From NCBI GenBank assembly GCA_947458955.1, contig CANGZT010000009.1:1-35555 (forward strand): DNA of 35,555 nt, read 5' to 3'. Source of the DNA: Flavobacteriia bacterium. Lineage in GTDB: Bacteria > Bacteroidota > Bacteroidia > Flavobacteriales_D > Crocinitomicaceae. Position 1 is the first letter of the stretch. Every line of letters begins with the position of its first letter. A model generated the notes under the pieces. The model had not been told where the DNA came from and searched no databases. It saw nothing but the letters and a program-made list of their open reading frames with translations. Below are positions 1 through 8,426 of the stretch, one piece after another. The position numbers and the translations under genes are program-made.

Positions 1-58
1 AATATTGTCCGATTGGACCTCTATTTTTTTTGATTTTATCAAATATGTCTTGTGCCAT
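1..58 (-). CDS. Partial PLP-dependent aminotransferase class I/II (KBL/SPT-like), N-terminus only
   Basis: An ATG on the minus strand (bases 56-58) opens a frame that runs off the left edge after 19 codons. The peptide begins MAQDIFDKIKKNRGPIGQY. From memory this matches the N-terminus of the Bacteroidota alpha-oxoamine-synthase-like PLP enzymes (glycine C-acetyltransferase / serine palmitoyltransferase relatives), which start with a short DIFD-(x)n-RGPxGQ segment. No catalytic residue is inside the window, so the assignment rests on this signature alone. The gene is divergent from ychF, with 175 bases between the two starts. A TAnnTTTG box on the minus strand at 100-107 could drive it. Confidence 0.6.
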   Translation of the reverse strand, partial: MAQDIFDKIKKNRGPIGQY

Positions 59-99
59 ATTGTAAGAATTAAATGTAATTTACATTTTGTTAGTCTTTG

Positions 100-107
100 C
101 AAAAGTA
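100..107 (-). promoter_or_regulatory. Candidate -7 box for the left-edge PLP enzyme
   Basis: The minus strand reads TACTTTTG here, an exact match to the Bacteroidota -7 consensus TAnnTTTG, 41 bases before the ATG at 58. I find no convincing TTG/TTTG -33 element at the usual distance, so the call is tentative. Confidence 0.35.
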
Positions 108-177
108 CAAAGTTTTATATGTAAACGAAAAATGACATCTATAAATTATCAACAACATAAGGTGTTAATTATCTTAT

Positions 178-211
178 TTGAAACAATCTTCACTTTGATT
201 CTATATATTTG
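178..211 (+). promoter_or_regulatory. Candidate promoter of ychF
   Basis: TTG at 178-180 (within TTTG 177-180) and TATATTTG at 204-211 fit the Bacteroidota sigma pattern TTG-N17-23-TAnnTTTG, with a 23-base spacer. The box ends 22 bases before the ychF ATG, giving a short leader. Confidence 0.5.
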
Positions 212-233
212 CAAAAAATAATATACTCAGGAA

Positions 234-1331
234 ATGGCTTTGAAATGTGGTATCGTAGGTTTGCCAAACGTAGGTAAATCAACACTTTTTAATTGTTTGT
301 CGAATGCAAAAGCGCAATCTGCAAACTTCCCTTTTTGTACAATTGAACCGAATGTTGGTACTATTTCTGTTCCAGATCCACGTTTGGAAAAATTGGAGTC
401 GATTGTAAATCCTGAGAGAGTTGTACCTACAACTATGGAGATTGTTGATATTGCTGGTTTAGTGAAAGGGGCTTCAAAAGGAGAGGGCTTAGGAAATCAA
501 TTCTTGGCTAATATTCGTGAAACAGATGCAATTATTCATGTCTTGAGATGTTTTGACGATGGTAACATTATCCACGTTGATGGTTCTGTAGATCCAATAC
601 GTGATAAAGAAGTGATTGACCTAGAGTTGCAATTGAAAGATTTAGAGTCAATTGAGAAAAAAATACAATCTTTAGTTCGTAATTTAAAATCGGGCGACAA
701 AGAAGTTGTTAAGGAAAACGAATTAGCAACACGCATCAAAGAACATTTAGAAAAAGGACTTTCTGTTAGAAGTTTGGAAATGGATGAAAATGAAAAGGAA
801 CTAGTGAAACGTTTTCATTTGATCACTTCAAAACCAGTAATGTATTTGTGTAATGTAGATGAAGCTTCTGTAAAAACAGGAAATCAATACGTTGATAAAG
901 TGAGAGAGCATGTAAAAGCTGAAAATGCTGAAGTATTAGTAATTGGTGCAAAAATTGAAGCTGATATAACTGAGTTAGAAACCTATGAGGAACGTCAAAT
1001 GTTTTTAGAAGAATTAGGTTTAGAGGAGCCGGGGGTTAATCGCTTAATTCGTTCGGCGTATGCACTTTTAGATTTATACACTTATTTTACAGCAGGTGTT
1101 AAAGAAGTAAGAGCTTGGACGATTACAAAGGGAATGACAGCTCCACAAGCTGCAGGGGTTATCCATACAGATTTCGAAAAAGGTTTTATTCGTGCTGAAG
1201 TAATGAAATATGCTGATTATACAACCTATGGTTCTGAATCAGCTGTGAAAGACGCGGGTAAATTTAAGGTAGAAGGAAAGGAATATGTAGTTGAAGATGG
1301 TGATATTATGCATTTTAGGTTTAATGTTTAA
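234..1331 (+). CDS. ychF: Redox-regulated ATPase YchF (Obg-like)
   Basis: This 365-residue protein has the usual YchF length. The P-loop GLPNVGKST lies at residues 9-17, DIAGLVKGA marks G3, and NVDE replaces the GTPase NKxD, which is the known reason YchF prefers ATP over GTP. A coiled-coil insert follows, and the C-terminal TGS domain is recognisable around FTAGVKEVRAWTI. YchF is a universally conserved, ribosome-associated P-loop NTPase linked to translation and stress control. The ATG at 234 gives the standard MALKCGIVGLPN start. The gene stands alone: a candidate promoter lies 22 bases upstream and a bidirectional terminator directly downstream, shared with the convergent DUF2795 gene. 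Confidence 0.97.
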   Translation: MALKCGIVGLPNVGKSTLFNCLSNAKAQSANFPFCTIEPNVGTISVPDPRLEKLESIVNPERVVPTTMEIVDIAGLVKGASKGEGLGNQFLANIRETDAIIHVLRCFDDGNIIHVDGSVDPIRDKEVIDLELQLKDLESIEKKIQSLVRNLKSGDKEVVKENELATRIKEHLEKGLSVRSLEMDENEKELVKRFHLITSKPVMYLCNVDEASVKTGNQYVDKVREHVKAENAEVLVIGAKIEADITELETYEERQMFLEELGLEEPGVNRLIRSAYALLDLYTYFTAGVKEVRAWTITKGMTAPQAAGVIHTDFEKGFIRAEVMKYADYTTYGSESAVKDAGKFKVEGKEYVVEDGDIMHFRFNV

Positions 1332-1343
1332 AAATAAACCTAT

Positions 1344-1376
1344 AAAAAAAACCCAGTTTCAAAACTGGGTTTTTTT
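1344..1376. terminator. Bidirectional rho-independent terminator between ychF and the DUF2795 gene
   Basis: ACCCAGTTT (1351-1359) pairs with AAACTGGGT (1362-1370) around a tight loop. An A-run on the left and a T-run on the right make it a terminator on either strand, as expected between convergent genes. Confidence 0.85.
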
Positions 1377-1390
1377 ATGCAAAGTAGATT

Positions 1391-1612
1391 TTAATACTCG
1401 TCTTCGTTGAAAAGAAAATCATCTTTCGAAGGATAGTCAGGCCAGATTTCTTCAATGCTTTCGTAAACATCTCCTTCGTCTTCTAAGTCTTGTAGGTTTT
1501 CAACTACTTCCAATGGTGCGCCATGACGAATTGCAAAATCTATTAACTCATCCTTAGTTGCTGGCCATGGAGCGTCTTCTAAATAAGATGCTAACTCTAA
1601 AGTCCAATACAT
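1391..1612 (-). CDS. DUF2795 domain-containing protein
   Basis: This 73-residue acidic protein begins MYWTLELASYLEDAPWPATK and ends in an acidic tail (FNEDEY). I recognise it as the Bacteroidota DUF2795 family, which is nearly invariant in this phylum. The function is not known. The fold is expected to be small and helical, with no signal peptide or membrane segment. It is a single-gene unit on the minus strand that ends at the terminator shared with ychF. The high conservation of such a short acidic protein suggests a core cytoplasmic role, but the sequence does not show which. Confidence 0.85.
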   Translation of the reverse strand: MYWTLELASYLEDAPWPATKDELIDFAIRHGAPLEVVENLQDLEDEGDVYESIEEIWPDYPSKDDFLFNEDEY

Positions 1613-1801
1613 AACTCTTGTTTTTGATAGTTAAATTTGCCACAAAAAAATAAAAAATTTTTCAAAAAATCAATGATTTACATAAATTTATTTTCAAAAA
1701 AATAATTTGACCTAAATTATTTAAAATCAAAAAACTATAATATAATCTTTACAAGTCTAATATTTTATTAAGTTTAATTATGAATTGTGGAAATGTTTCA
1801 A

Positions 1802-1831
1802 TTGCTATCCAAAAATATTTAATTAAATTTG
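1802..1831 (+). promoter_or_regulatory. Candidate promoter of carB
   Basis: TTG at 1802-1804 and TAAATTTG at 1824-1831 are separated by 19 bases, an ideal Bacteroidota arrangement. A second -7-like box, TAGTTTTG, lies at 1848-1855 and could use TTG 1829-1831 with a shorter 16-base spacer, so two start sites are possible. The rest of the 1613-1883 spacer is AT-rich sequence in which I see no gene. Confidence 0.5.
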
Positions 1832-1883
1832 CGCTCAATTTGTAGTATAGTTTTGTCAAATTGAAATCTAAATAGCGCATTTT

Positions 1884-4700
1884 ATGCCAAAAAACGAATC
1901 CATTAAATCAGTTTTAATCATCGGAAGTGGTCCTATTGTGATCGGTCAAGCTTGCGAATTCGATTATTCAGGCTCTCAAGCCGCTCGTTCACTTCGTGAA
2001 GAAGGAATAGAAGTAACTCTAATAAACTCAAATCCAGCAACGATCATGACTGATAAGTTGGTAGCGGATAATGTTTATTTGTGGCCGTTAGAACCTGAGT
2101 ATATTGAGAAAATCTTGAATTTGCACAAAATCGATGCAGTACTTCCTACGATGGGAGGACAAACCGGTCTAAACTTGGCAATGAAATGCGAAGAGATGGG
2201 AATGTGGGAAGAGTACAATGTAAAAATGATTGGAGTTGATATTGATGCGATTAATATTACGGAAGATAGAGAACAGTTTAGAGAGTTAATGGGTAAAATA
2301 GATGTACCTATGGCACCTCAAAAAACAGCTAAATCATTCTTGGAAGGTAAAGAAATTGCACAAGAATTTGGATTCCCATTATGTATCAGAGCTTCGTTTA
2401 CGTTAGGTGGTGCGGGAGCTTCTGTGGTACATGACCCCAAAGAATTTGATACTTTATTAGAAAGAGGCTTGCAATTATCTCCGATTCATGAGGTGATGAT
2501 TGATAAAGCGTTGCTAGGTTGGAAAGAATATGAATTAGAGTTATTGAGAGATAACAATGATAACGTAGTTATTATTTGTTCAATCGAAAACTTTGATCCG
2601 CTTGGAATACACACAGGGGACTCTATTACGGTTGCTCCTGCTATGACTTTGTCTGATACTACTTTCCAACGAATGAGAGACATGGCAATCAAAATGATGC
2701 GTTCAATAGGTAATTTCGCTGGTGGATGTAACGTTCAGTTTGCTGTTTCTCCAGATGAAAAAGAAGATATCATTGCGATTGAGATTAACCCTCGTGTATC
2801 TCGTTCATCTGCATTGGCTTCTAAAGCAACGGGGTATCCGATTGCTAAAATTGCATCTAAATTGGCGATAGGTTACAATTTAGATGAATTGAAAAACCAA
2901 ATTACAAAAAGTACATCAGCGTTATTTGAGCCTACATTAGACTATGTAATCGTTAAAATACCAAGATGGAACTTTAATAAATTCCCAGGTACTGATAGAA
3001 GATTAGGTCTTCAAATGAAATCGGTAGGGGAGGTAATGGGAATTGGTCGTTCATTCCAAGAAGCATTACAAAAAGCATGTCAATCATTAGAAATTAATCG
3101 TAACGGATTAGGGGCTGACGGGAAAGAATTAACAAACCAAGAACAAATTTTACATTCATTAGAAAATGCATCTTGGAACCGTTTATTCCACGTGTATGAC
3201 GCAATTAAATTAGGAATTCCGTTTAAAACGATTCACGATAAAACGAAAATCGACTTCTGGTTTCTAAAGCAAATTGAAGATTTAATCAAGTTAGAGCGTA
3301 AAATAGAGAAGTACCATTTGGGTAATTTCCCTAAAGAGTTAATGTTTGAAGCTAAACAAAAAGGTTACGCCGATAGACAAATCGCTCATTTGCTTCGATG
3401 TCTAGAGTCTGAGGTTCATGTGAAGAGAACAGAAATGGGAATTAAACGTGTTTTCAAATTAGTAGATACATGTGCTGCTGAGTTTGAAGCAAAAACACCT
3501 TATTACTATTCTACTTTTGAGTATGAAAACGAAAGTATCGTTACGGATAAAAAGAAAATAGTTGTTTTAGGTTCTGGTCCTAACCGTATTGGGCAAGGTA
3601 TTGAGTTTGATTACAGTTGTGTACACGGAGTGTTGGCTGCAAAAGAATGTGGTTACGAAACCATTATGATCAATTGTAACCCTGAAACAGTTTCAACAGA
3701 TTTCGATACAGCTGACAAACTATATTTTGAACCTGTTTTCTGGGAACATATTTACGATATTATCCAACATGAAAAACCGGAAGGTGTCATTGTTCAGTTA
3801 GGTGGTCAAACAGCACTTAAATTGGCTGAAAAACTTCACCGTTTTGGTGTTAAAATTATCGGAACAAGTTACGAAGCATTAGATTTAGCGGAAGATAGAG
3901 GTCGTTTTTCTAAATTATTGGAAGAAAACAATGTGCTTTTTCCTAAATATGGTGTAGTAGAAGATGCTGAACAAGCCTTAAAATTAGCAGATGATTTAGG
4001 TTTTCCTTTATTAGTTCGTCCTTCTTATGTATTAGGAGGACAAAAAATGAAAATTGTTATTAATAAAGAGGAATTAGAGCACCACGTAGTAGATATCATT
4101 GGTGAAATGGGTAGTAATCAAATTTTACTAGATCATTTTATTGGTGGAGCGATTGAAGCGGAAGCAGACGCGATTTGTGATGGCGAAGATGTGTATATCA
4201 TCGGAATCATGCAACACATTGAGCCTGCTGGTATCCACTCAGGAGATTCTTATGCAGTGTTACCTCCATATAATTTAGGTGATATGGTTTTGCTTCAAAT
4301 TGAGGAAATAACGAAAAAGGTAGCATTAGCATTAAAAACAAAAGGTTTAATCAATATTCAGTTTGCAATTAAAGATGACAAAGTATATGTAATCGAAGCA
4401 AACCCAAGAGCTTCAAGAACAGTTCCTTTTATTGCAAAAGCTTATGATGAACCTTATGTAAATTATGCTACTAAAGTTATGTTAGGTCATTCTAAGGTGA
4501 AGGATTTTAAATTCAATCCTAAAAAAGAAGGCTATGCAATTAAAATTCCTGTTTTCTCTTATGAGAAATTTCCTGATGTTAAAAAAGAATTAGGTCCAGA
4601 AATGAAATCTACAGGAGAAGGAATACGTTTTGTTAAAAACTTGAAAGATCCTTTCTTTGTAAAGATTTATTCAGAAAGAAATATGCATTTGTCTAGATAA
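1884..4700 (+). CDS. carB: Carbamoyl-phosphate synthase large subunit, lacking the MGS domain
   Basis: CarB makes carbamoyl phosphate from bicarbonate, ATP and ammonia delivered by CarA, for pyrimidine and arginine synthesis. The internally duplicated layout is clear. The first half starts with VLIIGSGPIVIGQ (residues 10-21), has the ATP-grasp loop GGAGAS (175-180) and the metal-binding segment EINPRVSRSSA. The second half starts near residue 555 with VVLGSGPNRIGQG and has EANPRASR near 835. At 938 residues it stops where the E. coli protein (1073) begins its allosteric MGS domain; from memory this short form is normal in Flavobacteriia. CarA is not adjacent. The stop codon overlaps the next ATG by one base (TAATG). 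Confidence 0.97.
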   Translation: MPKNESIKSVLIIGSGPIVIGQACEFDYSGSQAARSLREEGIEVTLINSNPATIMTDKLVADNVYLWPLEPEYIEKILNLHKIDAVLPTMGGQTGLNLAMKCEEMGMWEEYNVKMIGVDIDAINITEDREQFRELMGKIDVPMAPQKTAKSFLEGKEIAQEFGFPLCIRASFTLGGAGASVVHDPKEFDTLLERGLQLSPIHEVMIDKALLGWKEYELELLRDNNDNVVIICSIENFDPLGIHTGDSITVAPAMTLSDTTFQRMRDMAIKMMRSIGNFAGGCNVQFAVSPDEKEDIIAIEINPRVSRSSALASKATGYPIAKIASKLAIGYNLDELKNQITKSTSALFEPTLDYVIVKIPRWNFNKFPGTDRRLGLQMKSVGEVMGIGRSFQEALQKACQSLEINRNGLGADGKELTNQEQILHSLENASWNRLFHVYDAIKLGIPFKTIHDKTKIDFWFLKQIEDLIKLERKIEKYHLGNFPKELMFEAKQKGYADRQIAHLLRCLESEVHVKRTEMGIKRVFKLVDTCAAEFEAKTPYYYSTFEYENESIVTDKKKIVVLGSGPNRIGQGIEFDYSCVHGVLAAKECGYETIMINCNPETVSTDFDTADKLYFEPVFWEHIYDIIQHEKPEGVIVQLGGQTALKLAEKLHRFGVKIIGTSYEALDLAEDRGRFSKLLEENNVLFPKYGVVEDAEQALKLADDLGFPLLVRPSYVLGGQKMKIVINKEELEHHVVDIIGEMGSNQILLDHFIGGAIEAEADAICDGEDVYIIGIMQHIEPAGIHSGDSYAVLPPYNLGDMVLLQIEEITKKVALALKTKGLINIQFAIKDDKVYVIEANPRASRTVPFIAKAYDEPYVNYATKVMLGHSKVKDFKFNPKKEGYAIKIPVFSYEKFPDVKKELGPEMKSTGEGIRFVKNLKDPFFVKIYSERNMHLSR

Positions 4701-4951
4701 TGACTTTAATCGCTAGTATTCAAGGAACTTTTAAAATGATGCTGATGATAATCGGAGGGTTTGTCTTACTCCGGTTCTTAGGCCAGCTTTTGATTGTTAA
4801 AAGAAATTTAGCGGAACAAAAAAGGCAACAAGATTTCCAAAAAGAACTGCAAAAACAACAGTCTTTTTATAAAAAAAATTCAGGAAAAGTAAACATACTT
4901 GGAAAAAAACAAACTACAAATTTTCAAGATGTTGATTACGAAGAAGTATAA
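4700..4951 (+). CDS. DUF4834 family small membrane protein
   Basis: This 83-residue protein has one hydrophobic segment (about residues 10-33, IQGTFKMMLMIIGGFVLLRF onward), then a Gln/Lys-rich stretch likely to be helical or coiled-coil (AEQKRQQDFQKELQKQQ), and an acidic DVDYEEV tail. This pattern and the VDYEE ending match DUF4834, a small Bacteroidota family of unknown function. The ATG overlaps the carB stop (TAATG), so it is probably co-transcribed and translationally coupled with carB. A strong terminator follows five bases after its stop. Confidence 0.75.
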   Translation: MTLIASIQGTFKMMLMIIGGFVLLRFLGQLLIVKRNLAEQKRQQDFQKELQKQQSFYKKNSGKVNILGKKQTTNFQDVDYEEV

Positions 4952-4955
4952 TCTT

Positions 4956-4983
4956 AAGTCCACCTAACCAGTGGACTTTTTTT
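4956..4983 (+). terminator. Rho-independent terminator after carB-DUF4834
   Basis: AAGTCCAC (4956-4963) pairs perfectly with GTGGACTT (4971-4978) around a 7-base loop and runs into a T-tract. It ends only seven bases before the next start codon at 4991. Confidence 0.85.
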
Positions 4984-4990
4984 AGTTTTA

Positions 4991-7951
4991 ATGATTATGA
5001 AACATTTTTTTAAGTCGAACTGGAAACACTTTACTGCTGTAGGTGTAATCATTTTGGTTACTTTCATTTATTTTAATCTTCAATTTCAAGGGTATGGATT
5101 AAAACAACATGATATTGAACAATTCGGAGGGGCGTCTCATGAAATTCAATACTATAGAGAGCATACTGGTAAAGAAACACTTTGGACAAACTCCATGTTT
5201 GGTGGTATGCCTTCTACACAAATTTCTGTTATCTATGAGGGTAATTATATTAAAAACGCAATCGATAGTTTTTTAAAAGTTCTTCCCCCTCCGGCTGGTC
5301 CTGCAATGTTATATATGTTAGGATTTTATATTTTAATGTTATGTCTGAATATAAATCCGTGGGTTGGTCTTCTAGGATCCATAGCTTTTGGTTTTTCAAG
5401 TTATGATATAATCATTATTCAAGCTGGTCATAATACTAAAGCATTAGCTGTAGCTTTTATGGCACCTGTTGTTGGAGCATTTATTATGTCGTATCAACGT
5501 AATTTGAAGTGGGGAATTATTTTATCATCTTTATTTATGTTGATTGAATTATCAATGAATCATTTACAAGTAACTTATTATCTTGGTATTTTACTTGTTG
5601 GACTTGGGGTTGTGATGTTTGTAAATGCAGTTATTAAAAAAGAGATAAAACGTTTTTTAATTGCTTCTCTAGGAATCGGTATAGCGTATTTTTTAGCCTT
5701 ATTGGTTAACTATGGAAATATATCTATGACTAAAGATTATGCTAAACATACAATTAGAGGTGGAAATGATGTGACAATATCACCTAATGGTGATTCAAAT
5801 GCCGAAAATTCAACTACCGGATTGGATAAAGATTATATTACTCAATGGAGTTATGGAGTAGGTGAATCGTTTACATTAATATCCCCATATGTTAAAGGAG
5901 GAGGGACAGTAGCCTTAGCGGATTCACCTTTTGCAGAAAATATAGATAAGGTAGAGTTATCACCTGAACAACGTAAAAACGTAATGAATACTCCCGTTTA
6001 TTGGGGGGAACAACCAATGACATCTGGACCAGTTTATATTGGAATAATAGTTGTGTTTTTAGCGCTCTTAGGTTTAGTTTTTTTACAAAACCCAATAAAG
6101 TGGGCTCTTTTAGGAGTTACTTTTTTAACGCTTGCACTTTCTTGGGGTAAAAATTTCATGGGTTTGACCGATTTTTTTCTTGAAAATATTCCTGGTTATA
6201 ATAAGTTTAGAGCGGTTACTATCATTCTTGTTATGGTGGAATTGTGTGTGCCAATCTTAGGTGTTTTATTTCTTGATTACCTAATTAAGGAAAGAGAAAA
6301 AATCAAAGAGAAGAAAAAAACTTTTTTTATTTCATCTGCAATTTTTATCATAGTATTATTTGGGATAAAAATGATTGGTTTAGGAGATGGTTACGCCTCT
6401 TCTAATGATCAGAACCAGATTAATAATGTAGAATCTAATATTAAATCTCAAATACTTGGAATGGATCCGTCTGTTCTTCTCTCTCAATATCAGTTAGACG
6501 TTAATAATCCAACTCAATTAGATCAATTTATTAAACAACAAAGCGCTCCTTATTTAGAGGGTTTTGAAGGTATGAAAAAAGTACGTGAATCGATTTTTAA
6601 TGATAGTATGAATCGATCAATTTTACTGACAATTCTAGCGATTGGTTTAATTGCTGCACTGTTTTATACAGAGATGAAGTCAGAACTAGTGTTAATTTGT
6701 TTAGTCATCATTACGGCAATAGATTTGATACCTGTTGCTAAAAATTATCTCGGTAACCAAGAACAAGGCAATGGGTATAAATTTTGGGCGGAAAGAGGTC
6801 AAACTTTATTTCCAATGGAGGCCTCTGTTGCAGATAGAAGCATTATGGAAAACGAAATTGCTACTAATCCTAAATTAAAAAGTGTTTTGATGAAGGCTGA
6901 AAATGAAGGTATTGCCAAAGCAATGGAATTAGAACTTTCTGGTGCGGCGAAATCTCGTGTTGTTGATGCGTATAAGTTTGCTGAATTGAATATAAACACA
7001 AACTATCGAGTTTTTGATATGTCTGGAGGGTTTAATAGTGCAAACTCATCTTATTTTCACAAAGCATTAGGTGGGTACCATGGTGCTAAATTAAGAAACA
7101 TTCAAAACTTATTTGATTTCCATATCACTACTTCCAATTACAAGGTGTATGATATGTTAAATGTTAAATATTTTATATCAAATGGTAACCAGGTTCAACC
7201 GAATCCAACGGCCTTAGGAAATGTTTGGTTTGTAAATTCAATTCGTAAAGTTTCGAATCCAAACGATGAAATAAGAGCCTTAGGTTCTCAACTTGATTTA
7301 GAAAACGCTTTCCAAGGTACGCTATTGGTTAATGGAAAAGCTACTAATAAAATAAAAGCGTTTAGTTCGGATAAGATTCAATATATTTTGAAGTCAGACA
7401 CAATACAAGTACCTATGTCCAATGGTTTAACCGAGGGATTGGAGGCTATGTTTGTGATGGATGTAAATGGAAAGACAAATTTAGTTCCATTACAAACGTT
7501 AGAAATGGATACAGCGAAGTCTTTCTTAAAATTAGTTAAAATAAAAAATGCGAAGGAGTTTAAACCAAATCAAGAAGCAATCGTTTTAACTGATGAATTT
7601 TCAAAAATAGGAAAGTTGAAATTTGACGGTCAAGGGACAATCAAAATGTCTAAGTATGTTCCTAATAAAATATCCTATTTATCTGATTCTAAATCAGAGC
7701 AATTTGCTGTTTTTTCAGAAGTGTACTATCCGGAGGGTTGGAAAGCAACAATAGATGGAAAAGAAGTTCAGATTGTTAAAACAAATTATTTATTGAGAGG
7801 TTTAAAAGTACCTCCTGGTAAACATAAAATTGAATTTGTTTTCGATTTACCAAAATTTCATACCTCAGGAACTTTAGCATCGATAGCTTCAATTCTTGTT
7901 TTACTAGCACTCGGTGCTGGAATTTATACAGATAGAAAAAGAAAAATGTAG
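4991..7951 (+). CDS. YfhO-family polytopic membrane protein
   Basis: This 986-residue protein has a first membrane helix at about residues 12-30, a long multi-pass N-terminal half, a further block of helices near 345-470, another near 540-580, a large soluble region after that, and one helix near the C-terminus (about 960-978) before RKRKM. The C-terminal stretch with EVYYPEGWKATIDGKEV and PPGKHKIEF is characteristic of Bacteroidota YfhO proteins. YfhO in Firmicutes is tied to glycosylation of lipoteichoic acid, and the fold resembles GT-C glycosyltransferases. The substrate here is unknown. The start could be the ATG at 4991 or the one at 4997. It follows a terminator by seven bases, so it must use a promoter inside the upstream genes or depend on readthrough. 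Confidence 0.85.
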   Translation: MIMKHFFKSNWKHFTAVGVIILVTFIYFNLQFQGYGLKQHDIEQFGGASHEIQYYREHTGKETLWTNSMFGGMPSTQISVIYEGNYIKNAIDSFLKVLPPPAGPAMLYMLGFYILMLCLNINPWVGLLGSIAFGFSSYDIIIIQAGHNTKALAVAFMAPVVGAFIMSYQRNLKWGIILSSLFMLIELSMNHLQVTYYLGILLVGLGVVMFVNAVIKKEIKRFLIASLGIGIAYFLALLVNYGNISMTKDYAKHTIRGGNDVTISPNGDSNAENSTTGLDKDYITQWSYGVGESFTLISPYVKGGGTVALADSPFAENIDKVELSPEQRKNVMNTPVYWGEQPMTSGPVYIGIIVVFLALLGLVFLQNPIKWALLGVTFLTLALSWGKNFMGLTDFFLENIPGYNKFRAVTIILVMVELCVPILGVLFLDYLIKEREKIKEKKKTFFISSAIFIIVLFGIKMIGLGDGYASSNDQNQINNVESNIKSQILGMDPSVLLSQYQLDVNNPTQLDQFIKQQSAPYLEGFEGMKKVRESIFNDSMNRSILLTILAIGLIAALFYTEMKSELVLICLVIITAIDLIPVAKNYLGNQEQGNGYKFWAERGQTLFPMEASVADRSIMENEIATNPKLKSVLMKAENEGIAKAMELELSGAAKSRVVDAYKFAELNINTNYRVFDMSGGFNSANSSYFHKALGGYHGAKLRNIQNLFDFHITTSNYKVYDMLNVKYFISNGNQVQPNPTALGNVWFVNSIRKVSNPNDEIRALGSQLDLENAFQGTLLVNGKATNKIKAFSSDKIQYILKSDTIQVPMSNGLTEGLEAMFVMDVNGKTNLVPLQTLEMDTAKSFLKLVKIKNAKEFKPNQEAIVLTDEFSKIGKLKFDGQGTIKMSKYVPNKISYLSDSKSEQFAVFSEVYYPEGWKATIDGKEVQIVKTNYLLRGLKVPPGKHKIEFVFDLPKFHTSGTLASIASILVLLALGAGIYTDRKRKM

Positions 7952-7959
7952 TATAATCG

Positions 7960-7985
7960 AAAAGCTGTCCATCGGGCAGCTTTTT
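7960..7985 (+). terminator. Rho-independent terminator after the YfhO gene
   Basis: AAAAGCTG (7960-7967) pairs with CAGCTTTT (7977-7984). Three further pairs, one of them a G-T wobble, close a three-base loop, and a T-run follows. Confidence 0.85.
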
Positions 7986-7991
7986 ATTAAT

Positions 7992-8019
7992 CATCAAACA
8001 TTCATCATTCACCATTCAT
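7992..8019. repeat. Short heptamer tandem repeat upstream of the CoA-binding gene
   Basis: Four 7-base units stand end to end: CATCAAA, CATTCAT, CATTCAC, CATTCAT. One base later comes the ATG at 8021. The preceding TATTAAT (7985-7991) may be a decayed unit. The array fills essentially the whole leader. Confidence 0.6.
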
Positions 8020-8020
8020 T

Positions 8021-8377
8021 ATGAGAGTCTTAGTAATCGGTGCAAGTAATAATCCAGATCGATATGCTTATAAAGCGATTGAAATGTTATTAAAATATAA
8101 ACATCAACCCATTCCATTTTCTCAGAAAAAATCAGAAGTCTGTGGGTTGAAAATAGAAAATGAATGGAAAAATTGGGAGGAAATACATACTGTTACATTA
8201 TATATTAACCCTAAACTACAAGAAACGTATTACGATTTAATTATTGGTTTAAAACCTAAAAGGGTAATTTTTAATCCTGGTACTGAAAATAAAGTTTTCC
8301 AAGAAAAATTAAAATTAAAAAATATTGAAGCCCTAGAAGCTTGCACATTAGTGATGCTTAGTACAAATCAATTTTAA
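8021..8377 (+). CDS. CoA-binding (Rossmann) domain protein
   Basis: This 118-residue single-domain protein begins MRVLVIGASNNPDRYAYKAI, a nucleotide-binding Rossmann start with the SxxPxRYAY pattern of the CoA_binding_2 family (YccU-like). Later segments KPKRVIFNPGTEN and ALEACTLVML fit the conserved C-terminal half (typically VWFQPGAE...CxM). Proteins of this family bind CoA or acyl-CoA, but a reaction has not been assigned to the stand-alone form. It has no signal peptide. It is a monocistronic gene between two terminators. Confidence 0.85.
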   Translation: MRVLVIGASNNPDRYAYKAIEMLLKYKHQPIPFSQKKSEVCGLKIENEWKNWEEIHTVTLYINPKLQETYYDLIIGLKPKRVIFNPGTENKVFQEKLKLKNIEALEACTLVMLSTNQF

Positions 8378-8383
8378 GAAATT

Positions 8384-8424
8384 AAAAGTGTATAATTACA
8401 CAATATACACTTTTAGTTTTTTTA
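8384..8424. terminator. Bidirectional terminator between convergent genes
   Basis: AAAAGTGTATA (8384-8394) is perfectly complementary to TATACACTTTT (8404-8414) with a 9-base loop. T-runs follow to 8424. It serves the CoA-binding gene and probably the adenosyltransferase gene on the other strand. Confidence 0.8.
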
Positions 8425-8426
8425 TT

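Noticed and set aside
7776-8015. Minus-strand 79-residue open frame across the YfhO 3' end and terminator
   Set aside because: It is antisense to a certain gene, crosses a strong hairpin and the heptamer tract, and its product shows no recognisable domain.
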